Assembly (NCBI GenBank): GCA_008638375.1
Contig: CM018031.1
Location: 59,565,188 to 59,629,187, forward strand
Reading direction: 5' to 3'
Source of the DNA: Nyssa sinensis
Lineage: Eukaryota; Streptophyta; Magnoliopsida; Cornales; Nyssaceae
Length of the DNA: 64,000 nt
This document shows positions 11,680-22,171 of this stretch, in pieces. Within the stretch, counting starts at the first letter, position 1; every line of letters begins with the position of its first letter. Both the position numbers and the translations under genes were made by a program. The notes beneath the pieces were generated by a model. That model saw nothing but the letters and a program-made list of their open reading frames with translations, ran no database searches and was not told the DNA's origin.

Positions 11680-11905
11680 CATAGTTCAATAAATCATAGG
11701 TCGACAACATAATTCGACAAATCATAGTTCGACAAACATAATTCGAAAAATCATAGTTCGATAACATAAGTCGATAAATCATAATTCGATACCATAAATC
11801 GATAAATCATAGTTCGATAACATAAGTCGATAAATCATAGTTCGATAACATAATTCGATAAATCATAGTTCGATAACTCAAAATCATAGTTCAATAAATC
11901 ATATT
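11680..11905. repeat. Minisatellite of about 28 bp units
   Basis: About eight degenerate units of the form AAATCATAGTTCGATAACAT followed by AAGTCGAT are arranged head to tail inside the solo LTR. Confidence 0.85.
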
Positions 11906-13959
11906 CAATCATGGTTCATATTCAATATTCATATTCAAATTCATATATTTCACTTCTATGGCCAGTAAATTAGAACTTCGCTGACTGAGATCGATAGACT
12001 AGTTCGATATGCCGTATCACACCGGCTCACCACCAATATACCACGTGGGTAGGATTCGATAAGTCACAACTTATTCAATAGTGACCAATCATAGAAGAGT
12101 GTTCTATCCAAAGCATCAAAATCACATCCAAAATCGATAATCATCAATAGTAGTTCAATTACTCAAATCAAAGTTCCTTATTTGGTATTCAGTTAAAACA
12201 ATTCAAACATTTGTAAGAAGATCATATAACATTTGAATATCTTACGAACACATTTTCTTAAGTCAAAGAAGACAATATAGTTGTCAATAGATCATTCAAA
12301 ACGTATACAGAACAACTGTTAAACAAAGACTATAAGGAAAAATGATATCATATGTCGATACATTATAAAAGAGTTTAATATTTATATCTATAATGAAATT
12401 GCTACCTCAATATAGTATGAAACACTCATCTGAAATCCAAGGCTTTTACTCAAAAATCCTTCCTTTAGTTGAAGGTTCCTATAATCGCATTTCAAAGTCT
12501 GGTTACATTCCATAATATCACTTAATTTAATTATCATTTAAATCTCTTTCTATTCTAGTTACCTTTTCTTGGTAGCCTCTTCAAGTCTTAGGCGTATTAA
12601 TTTCTAGAATTTGTCAATTTCATACATCAATATTTTTAAGTATCTTATTTGATAAAATGGACTCTACCATTGAGTCCGGAATGTCAAAGAAATTTGGTTT
12701 AGACCTTTACGGATTTCAATTTGGACTTCGGTACTAAAAAGGGCAAAACGGTTATTTTGTACTTTTACGTGTCTTTCATTCCCGGGACTACTTATCATAA
12801 TTTTGACCTTACCATTGGGTTTGAAATTCTTGAGATAATAAAAATTGACTACTCGTCTGCCTCGTTTGGAGTTCATTTGACTTAGTTTAGAACTTGGGTA
12901 TTTTCGTAATTTCTTTTAAAATAATATTCTATTAATTTACTGGTTGGGCCTTAGTCTAATTTTTCAGAACTTCTAGGGCCAAAATATAATTTCCCTAAGC
13001 CGCAGTCTGAACCAGTGGGTTCACAGTCAGGAACCCTAGACCGGTCCCAACTACCACTGAACCAATCGGTTCAATCTGTTCTAAAGAACCGGAATTCAAT
13101 AATCCACTTCCCTATCTCATCCATGGTTTGGATAACCACAAACTCAATTTCAAATTTCTTATTTCTATAGCCAAACAGGCCGATTTCACTTTTTAATTTT
13201 AAATTCTCTAAACCTAAAACAACGCAGTATCAATTGCCCATTTATTTTCGATCGGGTCCCGACCCAAAGTTTGGCCCAACAACCCGATCTACCCCTACGT
13301 TTTTTCGGTTGTCTTCTCTGGCCATCTTATCGGCGCCGATCACCGAAAAACCCTAACCTTCACAGTTTTCATGATTTTTAACGTCCAAATCTACCTATTT
13401 TTACACCAAATAAATTCTAGGACTTCAAGAAATGTTTTTAGAACTAGCTTTGGCCCCAAACTTCACCGGTTTTCGACACCCACTTCCGTTTCGGGCATTG
13501 CACCGGTGAGAGAATAATTTGCTATTCAAGGGTCATTTTTAAACCATTTTCCATGATTCAAATTGCGTTGATTTCCTAAAAAAAATATCTACTGGTTCCT
13601 AATCTCAAAATCAAGGTTAGTTTGATGGATAAAATTTCACCATGGTTGACCGTGTATAACAGCTCCAATTTTCTTGATTTTTCTTATGGATTTTTGGTTC
13701 AAATAGTTTAAAATTCATCTACCAAAATCCTCCAATATACATGTAATCAAATGAATTACATTTGTTACCTATTTAAGCCGAGTTTCCCAAAATCTTCCTT
13801 CTTCGGTTTTCTTTCTTCTTCTCCTACGTTCAACTTCTCTCTCTACTCCAGACCTCTACTTCCTCTCTCTCCCTTAATTCCCTTCCTTAACCTACCTTGA
13901 GGTCGGTGTTGCCACTTGTAACCATGGATGACACCACACACGCACATGCAGCCACTCAT

Positions 13960-13962
<3 letters not shown>

Positions 13963-13994
<32 letters not shown>
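13963..13994. repeat. (CT)n microsatellite
   Basis: About sixteen uninterrupted CT dinucleotides within the probable leader of the solo LTR. Confidence 0.95.
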
Positions 13995-13996
<2 letters not shown>

Positions 13997-14381
13997 TTTC
14001 CTACACTGTTTTGGGTCCACTATTACGGCACCGCCCTTCCTCCCTCTTATCCTCTCTTCTTTTGTTACCTATTTATATATATTATGATATATATAATGTT
14101 ATTTTTGTAAATATATATATATATATATATCTTTAAATACATATCATATCTAAACTTACGTACATGCTTTCTCGTAAAATCAAGCTTCTGTTACGACAGC
14201 ACCTGGGGTAATCGAAACTGTCCCTCACTCACACTCATGCACTATTTACTGAATATATCATTAAATTGTACGTCGGGTTTTATTTACGCAGTAAATTGAC
14301 GTACAGCTCGGGATTACATGTCATAGCCCGGTCTAACCCTGGTCGGGTACTGGCTAACTCGGGTCGAGGTATTACAATTGT

Positions 14382-14751
14382 GATAACGGAATTACTCTCA
14401 TGAATATCTTGCTAATTTAGAGGTTAATATGAATTTATTTATTTTATTGTGATAAACAAGTTGAAAAGTTGTATGTTACGTGTAAGATTCGACCGCGTCT
14501 ACATGTAAAGATGAAGGTTGATTTTTTTTTTTATTTTAAATTAATGTTGCAAAAACTTCTTACAATGATTGAAATTGATTTGAAAATTCTTACTCGTGAA
14601 ATTATTACTAAACTGCATTGACGGACTTGGTTTAAAAGGAACATTACAGAACAATTAAATAAAGCCTTATAATAAAGAACAGTGTCAGTGTATGGACTTG
14701 AGTTGCCTTACAAAAGAGATGAGTGAGGCATATTGAGATATTGATTTAATA
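14382..14751. repeat. Main piece of dispersed repeat R, copy 1
   Basis: It aligns over its full length to 62018-62391, starting near GGAATTACTCTCA and ending GATATTGATTTAATA, with scattered substitutions. There is no recognisable coding content, and the identity of the repeat is unknown. Confidence 0.85.
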
Positions 14752-14785
14752 TTTAATATTTAATACTTTTTATTTTTTTATTTTT

Positions 14786-15236
14786 TGTTGGACTCGGATC
14801 AAACTAAAGATTGATGAGAAAAAAAACACGTCATGTACTGCAAAGTATGAACTAAACAAAACATATGCTATATTATATTATTTAAAACAAAAGCTTTTAG
14901 GATTCCTCACAATGCTAACTTTATTACTGCTACAGACTCACAGTCACCCTTTTGGCAGATTATGACCACGTCAATTGTTGCCGACTTATAGACTTGTGGG
15001 CATAAATCTCAAAGCTTGGCCCGCCCACTGCCCACATGCATCCTTATATATATATATAATATGCCTAATTCTAATACAATTAGGATTTCTAATCCTAATA
15101 CAATTAATAATACCACTCCTACTAAAATAAAGACTCCTAGTCTCATTAGGATAAAACAAATTAAATCCTATCACTACCAGGACTCAACTTTAAAAGCCTT
15201 ACTAAAACTATAGTAACTTGATTTAATTGGTTCACA
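14786..15236 (-). repeat. 3' LTR of the minus-strand copia
   Basis: 451 bp, plus-strand ends TGTTGGACTC and GGTTCACA. The minus-strand polypurine tract AAGGGAGGCAA (15237-15247) adjoins it. Compared with the other LTR it lacks about 37 bases near 14834, between two short CAT-ending repeats. Confidence 0.85.
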
Positions 15237-15258
15237 TTGCCTCCCTTAACCAACTTCT

Positions 15259-15729
15259 TCAAGCTTCACCATGCCAAGTAATTTCTTCAACTTCAAAAAG
15301 GAATTTGTTTTGAGTGTTTGTAAAAATATCTACAACTTGTTCTTCAGAAGGACAAAAGTCAAGCTGGATCTCCTTATCATTCACCAAGTCACGAGTGAAG
15401 TGAAACTTGATATCAATGTGCTTGCTTCTCCTATGAAAAATTGGATTCTTCGTCAATGCAATGGCTGACTTGTTATCACAAAATATTGTTGTAGGATCAT
15501 CCTGCTTGTGTTGTAAAACACCAAGCATCTACCATAACCAAACTGCTTGAGTAACAGTATTCCCTGCTACAATATACTCTGCCTCTGCTGTTGAAAGAGC
15601 AACAATCTGCTGCTTTTTAGAAGACCAAGAAAATACACTAGAACCAAGATGAAAGACATATCTTGAAGTACTTTTTCGCATCTCTGTATCTCCTGTCCAA
15701 TCACTATCTGTATATCCAACAAGTTCCAA
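15259..15729 (-). pseudogene. Copia RNase H
   Basis: Minus-strand frames read VGYTDSDWTGD, KKQQIVALSTAEAEY, then after a break ATIFCDNKSAIALTKNP-type sequence, RRSKHIDIKFHFTRDLV and EEQVVDIFTN, matching the copia RNase H domain in order. A stop and a shift split it into two parts around 15529. It lies directly upstream, in element orientation, of the polypurine tract. Confidence 0.85.
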
Positions 15730-15801
15730 ACTATTAGAGGATAAGTAAATAATATCATCACTTTACGCACCTCGAATGTATCGCAAAATCCATTTAGTAG
15801 C

Positions 15802-16862
15802 TTATAAGTGAGATTGATGTGGAGTCTCCATAAATTTGCTAATCAACCCAACACCAAACACAATATCTGGTCTAGTAAAAGTCAAATATCCCAAGCTTCC
15901 TACCAACCTTTTAAAGTAGGTTGGATTCACAAGATCACCTGTACCATCTCTCACCAATTTCAATCTCTTCTCAACTGGAGTCAAAATTGAATTGGACTTG
16001 TCCATCCTGAACCTTTTCAAAATATCATTGGCATACTTTTTCTCTGAAATAAACATTCCACCGTCTGTTTGAACAACTTCAATACCAAGAAAATAAGACA
16101 TTAGTTCCATATCTGTTATCTCAAAGTGAGCTATCATAGCCTCCCTGAATTCTGAAATTAACTTTGGATTATTGCCTATAAATATCAAATCATCAACATA
16201 TAAGTACACAATAAGAATATCACCATGTGAATTAAAGTATGCTCATAAGGACATCTCTTAAAACAATGCTCAACAAAATAAGAGTCAATGCGAGTATGCC
16301 ACGCTCTAGGCGCTTGCTTCAATCGATACAAGGTTTTATTCAATCTAAAGACTTTGTTTTCATGCCCTTTTATCACATAGCCGGCAGGTTGCTCAACATA
16401 AACTTCTTCTTTAAGTACTTCCTTCAAGAACGCAAATTTAACATCCATTTAAAAAATTCTCCAATTATTTTGAGTAGCAAGAGAAACAAACATACAAACT
16501 GTATCAAGTCTAGCAATAGGAGCAAACACCTCAAAATAATCAATACCTGGCTTTTGTTTGTAACCCTTAGCTACCAATCTTGCTTTAAAGCGATCTACCT
16601 CACCATTGGGCTTGTACTTTGTCTTGTACACCCACTTCACGCCAATTGGTTTCTTACCACTAAGAAGAGTAGTAAGTTGCCATGTGTTGTTCTTCTCAAT
16701 TACATGAATCTCATCATCCATGGCTTTAATCAAATGATCATCATGAGAGGCTTCTTCAAAAGTCACTGGATCACAATCTGCAAATAAAGCAAAATTCACC
16801 AAATCTTCATTTGTTGGCTCATTATCACTACCAACAACATAATCCTGTAAGCAAACAGGCAA
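15802..16862 (-). pseudogene. Copia reverse transcriptase
   Basis: On the minus strand, DEIHVIEKNNTWQLTTL and GVKWVYKTKYKPNGEVDRFK (16449-16862) open the RT. DVKFAFLKEVLKEEVYVEQP and [15 protein letters not shown] (16185-16448) follow, then MYLYVDDLIFIG with the catalytic YVDD intact (16209 downward) and LVGSLGYLTFTRPDIVFGVG near 15870. Frames change between blocks near 16450 and 16200, so no single protein can be made. Confidence 0.9.
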
Positions 16863-17034
16863 GTGGTGCTAGCGTTAAGGACGCCTAGAGAACTCTGCAT
16901 GAGGTGATGACACATTTGAAGATGAATGATCACTAATTAATCTGGGGCTCACTCTATATTTCAATCTGCGGATCTGTATTATTAAAAGTTAAAACTAGCT
17001 AGCTTTTATCATTCTAAAACCAATCCCAAACTCC

Positions 17035-18036
17035 TTACTCATCAAAAGTCACATTAGGACTGATAATTACTTTCTTTGTTATCGGATTATACAACTTGTA
17101 AGCCTTTGACAATTGACTATAGCCAATGAAAATACATTTTTCACCTCTATCATCAAGTTTCTTTCTCAAATGATCTGGCACATGAGCATATGCAATGCAT
17201 CCAAACACCCTTAGGTGTTTAATGACAGGATTCTGTCTCCTCCAAGCTTCATGCGGGGTTTTGTTAGAAACACTTCTAGTAAGGCACATATTCAAAACAT
17301 AAATAGCACAAGCAACTGCTTTAGCCCAAAATCCTTTAGGCAAATTTTTAAATTTCAACATGCGTCTAACCATATCCATAACAGTTCTATTCTTTCTTTC
17401 CGCCACTCCATTTTGTTGTGGAGTATATCTAACAATCAACTGATGCCTAATACCATGTTTCTCCAAAAAATCATCACAAACAAGATACTCTGTACCCCTA
17501 TCAGTTCTCAAAGTTTTAATTTGAAATCCACTTCGTTTTTCAACATAGGCTTTAAATTTTTTAAAAGTATCACAAGCATCAGATTTATGTTGCAAAAAAT
17601 AAACTCATGCTTTTCTGCTAAAATCATTAATGAATGTAATAAAGTACCTACTGCCACCATTAGAAGGTACCTCCACTAAGCACAAATATGAGTGTATCAA
17701 CTCTAAAGGCCTCTTGGCTCTCCATGAATTTCCTATAGGAAAAACATCTCTATGTTTCTTTCCCATAACACAGGTTTCACAAACTCTATTTGGGATATCA
17801 ATAGTAGGTAAACCAGAAACCCAATGTTTTCTAGCAAGAAAATTAAGACTGCTAAAATTTACATGCCCAAAATGCATATGCCATAACCAACTATCACCAT
17901 CAATCATAGAACTAAAGCAAAGTAAGTTTTCACATTTAATACTCAATGCAATTAAATGATTTGGAATCATGTTTACCTTTGCCATTAACCCCATACGATC
18001 ATCATTGATTGTGCAAACTCCATGGTGGATTCGCAT
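17035..18036 (-). pseudogene. Copia GAG-pre-integrase and integrase
   Basis: The pre-integrase zinc-binding part reads LWHMHFGHVNFSSL and CETCVMGKKHR (17605-18036). The integrase core has LRTDRGTEYLVCDDF (second catalytic Asp) and NGVAERKNRT (catalytic Glu). The first catalytic Asp normally lies in an HTDLCGP-type motif; here it reads HSYLCLV, a Tyr in place of Asp. The C-terminal part shows KTPHEAW, RVFGCIAYAH and GEKCIFIGYS. A stop near 17600 separates the two halves. Confidence 0.9.
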
Positions 18037-18057
18037 ATCATAACATCTTTCTAAAAG

Positions 18058-18327
18058 TTACCCCATACTCATCAAATTTTGTTGTGAACCTGGTACATTA
18101 AACACATCTGAAATATACTTGTGAGACTCATTCTTTAATCTGATTACTATTTTGTCTTTACCCTTCACAAGTATCTTTGAATTATTTTCAAATTTTACCT
18201 CTAATCGAACGAACTCATCTAAATCAGAAAATATGTCATTCTTACCACAGATGTGATTACTACAGCCAATATCAAAATACCACTTAGTACCATCATCAGT
18301 ATCCACAATGTTACAAGCCAACAACAC
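18058..18327 (-). pseudogene. Copia aspartic protease
   Basis: The minus-strand frame reads KWYFDIGCSNHICGKND. The family motif is WYLDTGCSNHMCG, so the active-site D-T/S-G has become D-I-G, which should abolish catalysis. Downstream VPGSQQNLMSMG matches the usual end of the domain (V.....NLLSVG). Confidence 0.85.
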
Positions 18328-18332
18328 ATTCT

Positions 18333-19290
18333 CTACTTCATTATTACCACCAGGATTATTTCCAGCAACATTAGTTTGATGATCTCTATTATTTGGCCTT
18401 CTAGATCTGCAATCAGATTTTTTATGCCCAAACTTGCCACAATTAAAACATTGAATATTGGATTTATGAGATTGTGAATTAGAATTGTTACCGTCCCCTC
18501 TTCCTTGGACTGGTCTATGCTGCCAACTATTATTCTGCCACTAGTTATTGTTTTGCCACTGATTGTTGTTCTGCCACTGGTTGCCTCTGCCTCTTCCTCC
18601 ACCATATCTGTTTTGCCTATGATTGCCTCTGCCTCCTTTATTGTTGTGATTCTGCCCTCTATTCTAGTAGTCTTGAAAACGTTGATTAAATCCTGCATTA
18701 TTCTGAGACTCACCTTTTTCATTCTTTAAATTTAATTGAACTTACAAAGCTTGCTCAACTGAATTTTTTGATTTCTCATTCAAGCGTTGTTTATGAACGG
18801 TCAACGAACCCTGTAATTCATCCACTGTCATGGACTCCAAGTTAGCAGACTCTTCAATAGCAATCACTTTATATTCAAACAGCAGTGTCAAGCTTTGAAA
18901 AAAAAATTCATCTATTTGACGGTCTGCTAACTGTTCACCATTAGTCCTCATCTCATTAACAAGTGCCGCGGTTCACGAAAAATAATCAGAAATAATTTCT
19001 GATTTTTCCATCTGCAACAACTCAAAATCTCTATGCAGCTTTTGTAATCTAGCCTTTTTCACCTTATCAATACCAACATATATTTTTTTAAGAATATCCC
19101 AAACTTATTGCGCAGACCGAACATGGGCAATTTTACTAAGAATAGAAATATCTAAAACTTGATGAATACAATTTAAAGTTTTGAAGTGTACTTGCCTTGT
19201 TGCCTCATTTGCATCTGTTGTGAGTGCTTCCTTAATGAATTTCATTGTCAACCACTTGAACAAAAAAAAATCATCATTGCACTCTCCCAA
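18333..19290 (-). pseudogene. Copia gag with zinc knuckle
   Basis: The gag (UBN2-type) region is split over three frames. 19105-19290 begins WLTMKFIKEALTTDANEATRQ-like sequence, 18742-18951 reads ADRQIDEFFFQSLTLLFEYKV and MTVDELQGSLTVHKQRL, and the 3' part contains Gly/Arg-rich repeats. A CX2CX4HX4C zinc knuckle (CFNCGKFGHKKSDC) is intact at 18409-18450. Two or more frame changes inactivate it. Confidence 0.85.
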
Positions 19291-19377
19291 ATATGAAAAG
19301 GAGATTTCCCATCAAATTTGTAAACCATACAAATAAGTGAAGACATCTTCACGAACCAAAAAAAAAAAAAAACACAG

Positions 19378-19390
19378 GCTTTGATACCAA
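19378..19390 (-). other. Primer binding site (initiator Met-tRNA type)
   Basis: The minus strand reads TTGGTATCAAAGC, one mismatch from the TGGTATCAGAGC class complementary to the 3' end of initiator tRNA-Met. One base separates it from the 5' LTR, as expected for copia. Confidence 0.85.
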
Positions 19391-19391
19391 T

Positions 19392-19837
19392 TGTTGGACT
19401 CAAATCAAATTAAAGATTGATGAGAAAAAAAACACGTCATTGTGTTTGAGGAATAATGATAACATTGTTCATATCATGTACTGCAAAGTATGAACTAAAC
19501 AAAACATATGCTATATTATATTATTTAAAACAAGAGCTTTTAGGATTCCTCACAATGCTAACTTTGTTACTGCTACAGACTCACGGTCACCTTTTTGGCA
19601 GATTATGACCTCGTCAATTATTGCCGACTTGTGGGCATAAATCTCAAAGCTTGGCCCGCCCACCGTCCACATGCATCTATATATATATATATATATAATG
19701 TCTAATTCTAATACAATTAGGATTTCTAATCCTCATACAATTAATAATATCACTCCCACTAAAATAAAGACTCCTAGTCTCATTAGGATAAAACAAATCA
19801 ATCCTATCATTACTAGGACTCAACTTTAAAAGTCTTA
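19392..19837 (-). repeat. 5' LTR of minus-strand copia, left piece
   Basis: It aligns to 14786-15236 up to the CACTA insertion point after AAAGTCTTA. The LTR resumes at 30357. Several substitutions and one indel separate the two LTRs. Confidence 0.9.
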
Positions 19838-19854
19838 CACTACAGGAAAACTCA

Positions 19855-20160
19855 TTTTCTGTGAAGCCCGTTATTTGCAACGCACGGTGTACGTCATCAA
19901 AATCCATTATTAGCGACGTACACCATCGGCGTTGCTAAAAGCCACGGAAAAAAAGCCTTTCCCGCATGAAAAAAAGGCATCAATCCATTAGCGACGGACA
20001 ACAAAGTATTAGCGACGCACACGAGCATCGCCTAAAGTTAGCGACACGCAGTGAGCGTTGCTAATAGTTTTGTAATTACAACGACGTCGTGTTGGGACTT
20101 ATTTGCGACGCGCATGGGCTTTTTAGCGACACTCAATGGGCGTCGCTAAAAAGTCCCCCA
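19855..20160. repeat. CACTA 1 left subterminal repeats
   Basis: The motif TTAGCGACGC and its complement GCGTCGCTAA recur many times in both orientations. In En/Spm elements such subterminal motifs bind the accessory transposition protein. Confidence 0.85.
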
Positions 20161-21329
20161 TATATTCCAGAACCGCGACCTCTTTTCTCTTCTTCTTCTC
20201 TTGTTTGGAGCCCTAATTTTTTTTTCTCTCTCTCTTTGTTTCACTTTCACTCCCCACACTAGGTTCCAACGGTGGCGGACGGCATTTAGGGTTTTTGATG
20301 GCGATGGCGACGGACGGCATTTTAGGGGGTTTTTACGGCGACGGCGACGGACAGTGGGTGAGAGGATATTCGGCAACGGCGACGAGAATTTTTCCTGCAA
20401 GACGATAACTGATTTGTTGGTTGCTACTGATTTATTATAGATTTTGGATGTATTTGAACTATTTTTTCAAATTTTGGATGTTGGATGAAATCGTGTGATG
20501 TTGTTGTTACAAATTTGGATGTTAGATGGATTGTATAATGTTGTTGTTTGTAAGAAGGTTAAGGGAAGAATCATTGTCAGAAAAATTTAATTTATCACTT
20601 TTTTGGATTAAAACTCCATGAGATAATCAATAAATTGTAAATTAAAATACATTAGAAAATAAATAAAATTTCATTAATAACTAATACAATACATTAAAAA
20701 AGTGAAAATAAATTAAGAATAGATGAAAAATGATCTCGAGGATTATCTGAAACTTACTAAAAATTTAATTTAAAATATTTTATTTTCAATGAAATACTAA
20801 AAAATTAATTGGTATTGAAATTTTTAAAGGCGATGATAGGTTGATAATTTTTTCTACCATATTAAAATTAATTTCAAAATAAATAATTAATAATTAAAAT
20901 GGGAAAAACTATTGATAATTTAATTTTAAATTTTAAATATTTATTTAAATAATATAAAATAATTAATTATTAATTTAGAGTATTATAAAAATAACTAGTA
21001 GATGAATAATGGATGAATAATGTATGATTAGTGATTTGAAAACCATCTTTAAATTTTTTTTACAGGACTTTTAAATTTGATGATAAAAAATAAAGATCAT
21101 ATTTTTTTAAAAGTAAGTATCATCTCAAAAAGAACCACGATTACAAATATAAAAATCATTCAATCACCTTTAAAAAATTGACAAAAATCTCAACACACCT
21201 AAAGTCAGAAAGTATATTGACAAACATAAAGTGATGAATCTATTGTAATATTTGTACATAATCAGGTTATCTTATATTTAAGAATGAGAAATAATGAAAA
21301 AAAAATGTTATTTTTATCATTATTCATAC

Positions 21330-21363
<34 letters not shown>

Positions 21364-22171
21364 CTAGGATGTAACCCTACTTTAAAGACAATGAAATTTC
21401 CTAGATAATTATAGTTACAAATTTATTTAGTGAATGTTAGGTGTTGATTTTTTTATTTTTTTTATTAGAGCTTAAAGTCGATACGAATGATCCATTGAAC
21501 AAATAATGTGTTATGAAGAATATTTGTTTGTTATGAAGGATCAATCTATTTGTTATGAAGAATAATGATAATGGGTATCCAAAGACCTAGAAACACACTA
21601 GGTGGCCAACCAACTATCTAGTGTGTCACAAGTTTGATTTGAGTTTTTTTTTCAAGGGATTAGTTACTGAAAAAAAAAAAATTGATTGCATTTGTTTTGT
21701 AATTTAGGGATTGCATTCATGTAAGTCTAGCCCCGTTCGGAAGTCATTTTCATCACATGTGAATCTTGTCGCAAAATTTATTCGCGATTGGGCTCGTGTG
21801 TATAAAATCGATTCTTGAATTGTCCAGAGAGGACTGTTCAGGATTGCATAAATTTGCGTTGCAATCAATATCTTTTCATGCTTGAATATTCCACTATGAT
21901 AAAATTTCAGCACGGTCTCCTATTATTCTCTGGGTATATATTTAGGCGTGTTAACGTCTATCTCGTATACTTGGAAAACCATGGGGAGATGCTGCCAAAA
22001 TTTTGTCTAAGTGGAATCAAGCATTTGATTTGCTGCTGATTGTAATGTAGATTGTGCATTCACGAATGGAATAGGACCATCCTTACCCTTTAGAGAGAAG
22101 TTGGAGGTGATATGATTCATGTTTCATATTTATAACGAGTACCATTTTTTACTTGTATTAGGTCGACGAAA
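20161..22171 (+). other. CACTA 1 leader and AT-rich intron-like region
   Basis: 20200-20440 is GC-richer and looks like an untranslated first exon (GGCGACGGACGGCATTT-type repeats). 20440-22160 is AT-rich and includes a (TA)n run at 21333-21361. No conserved protein was read here. Confidence 0.5.

Larger units (their letters stand above)
11098..14376 (+). mobile_element. Solo LTR, 3.28 kb, Ty3/Gypsy-like
   Basis: It begins TGTCACGACCCGAAATCC and ends GGGTCGAGGTATTACA, terminal forms common in plant chromovirus LTRs. It is flanked by ATTGT on both sides (11093-11097 and 14377-14381). No PBS, polypurine tract or protein domain was seen inside, so it is best explained as a solo LTR left by recombination between two LTRs. 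A CT-rich stretch near 13800-13994 with nearby TATA-like sequence fits a transcribed leader. The paralogous empty site near 62 kb supports the exact boundaries. The size is large but within the range of plant Gypsy LTRs. Confidence 0.8.

Noticed and set aside
14319..14376. A second LTR start (TGTCATAGCCCGG) making a small two-LTR element at 11098-14376
   Set aside because: Only a few bases resemble the LTR start and the remaining 58 bases cannot hold an LTR; a solo LTR with ATTGT on both sides explains the data.
16239..16787. 182-codon plus-strand ORF
   Set aside because: Lies antisense to the clear copia reverse transcriptase on the minus strand.
19378..19390. Possible tRNA gene because of tRNA-Met-like sequence
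   Set aside because: Only the 3'-end complement of the tRNA is present next to an LTR; it is a primer binding site. The same applies to 59770-59781.
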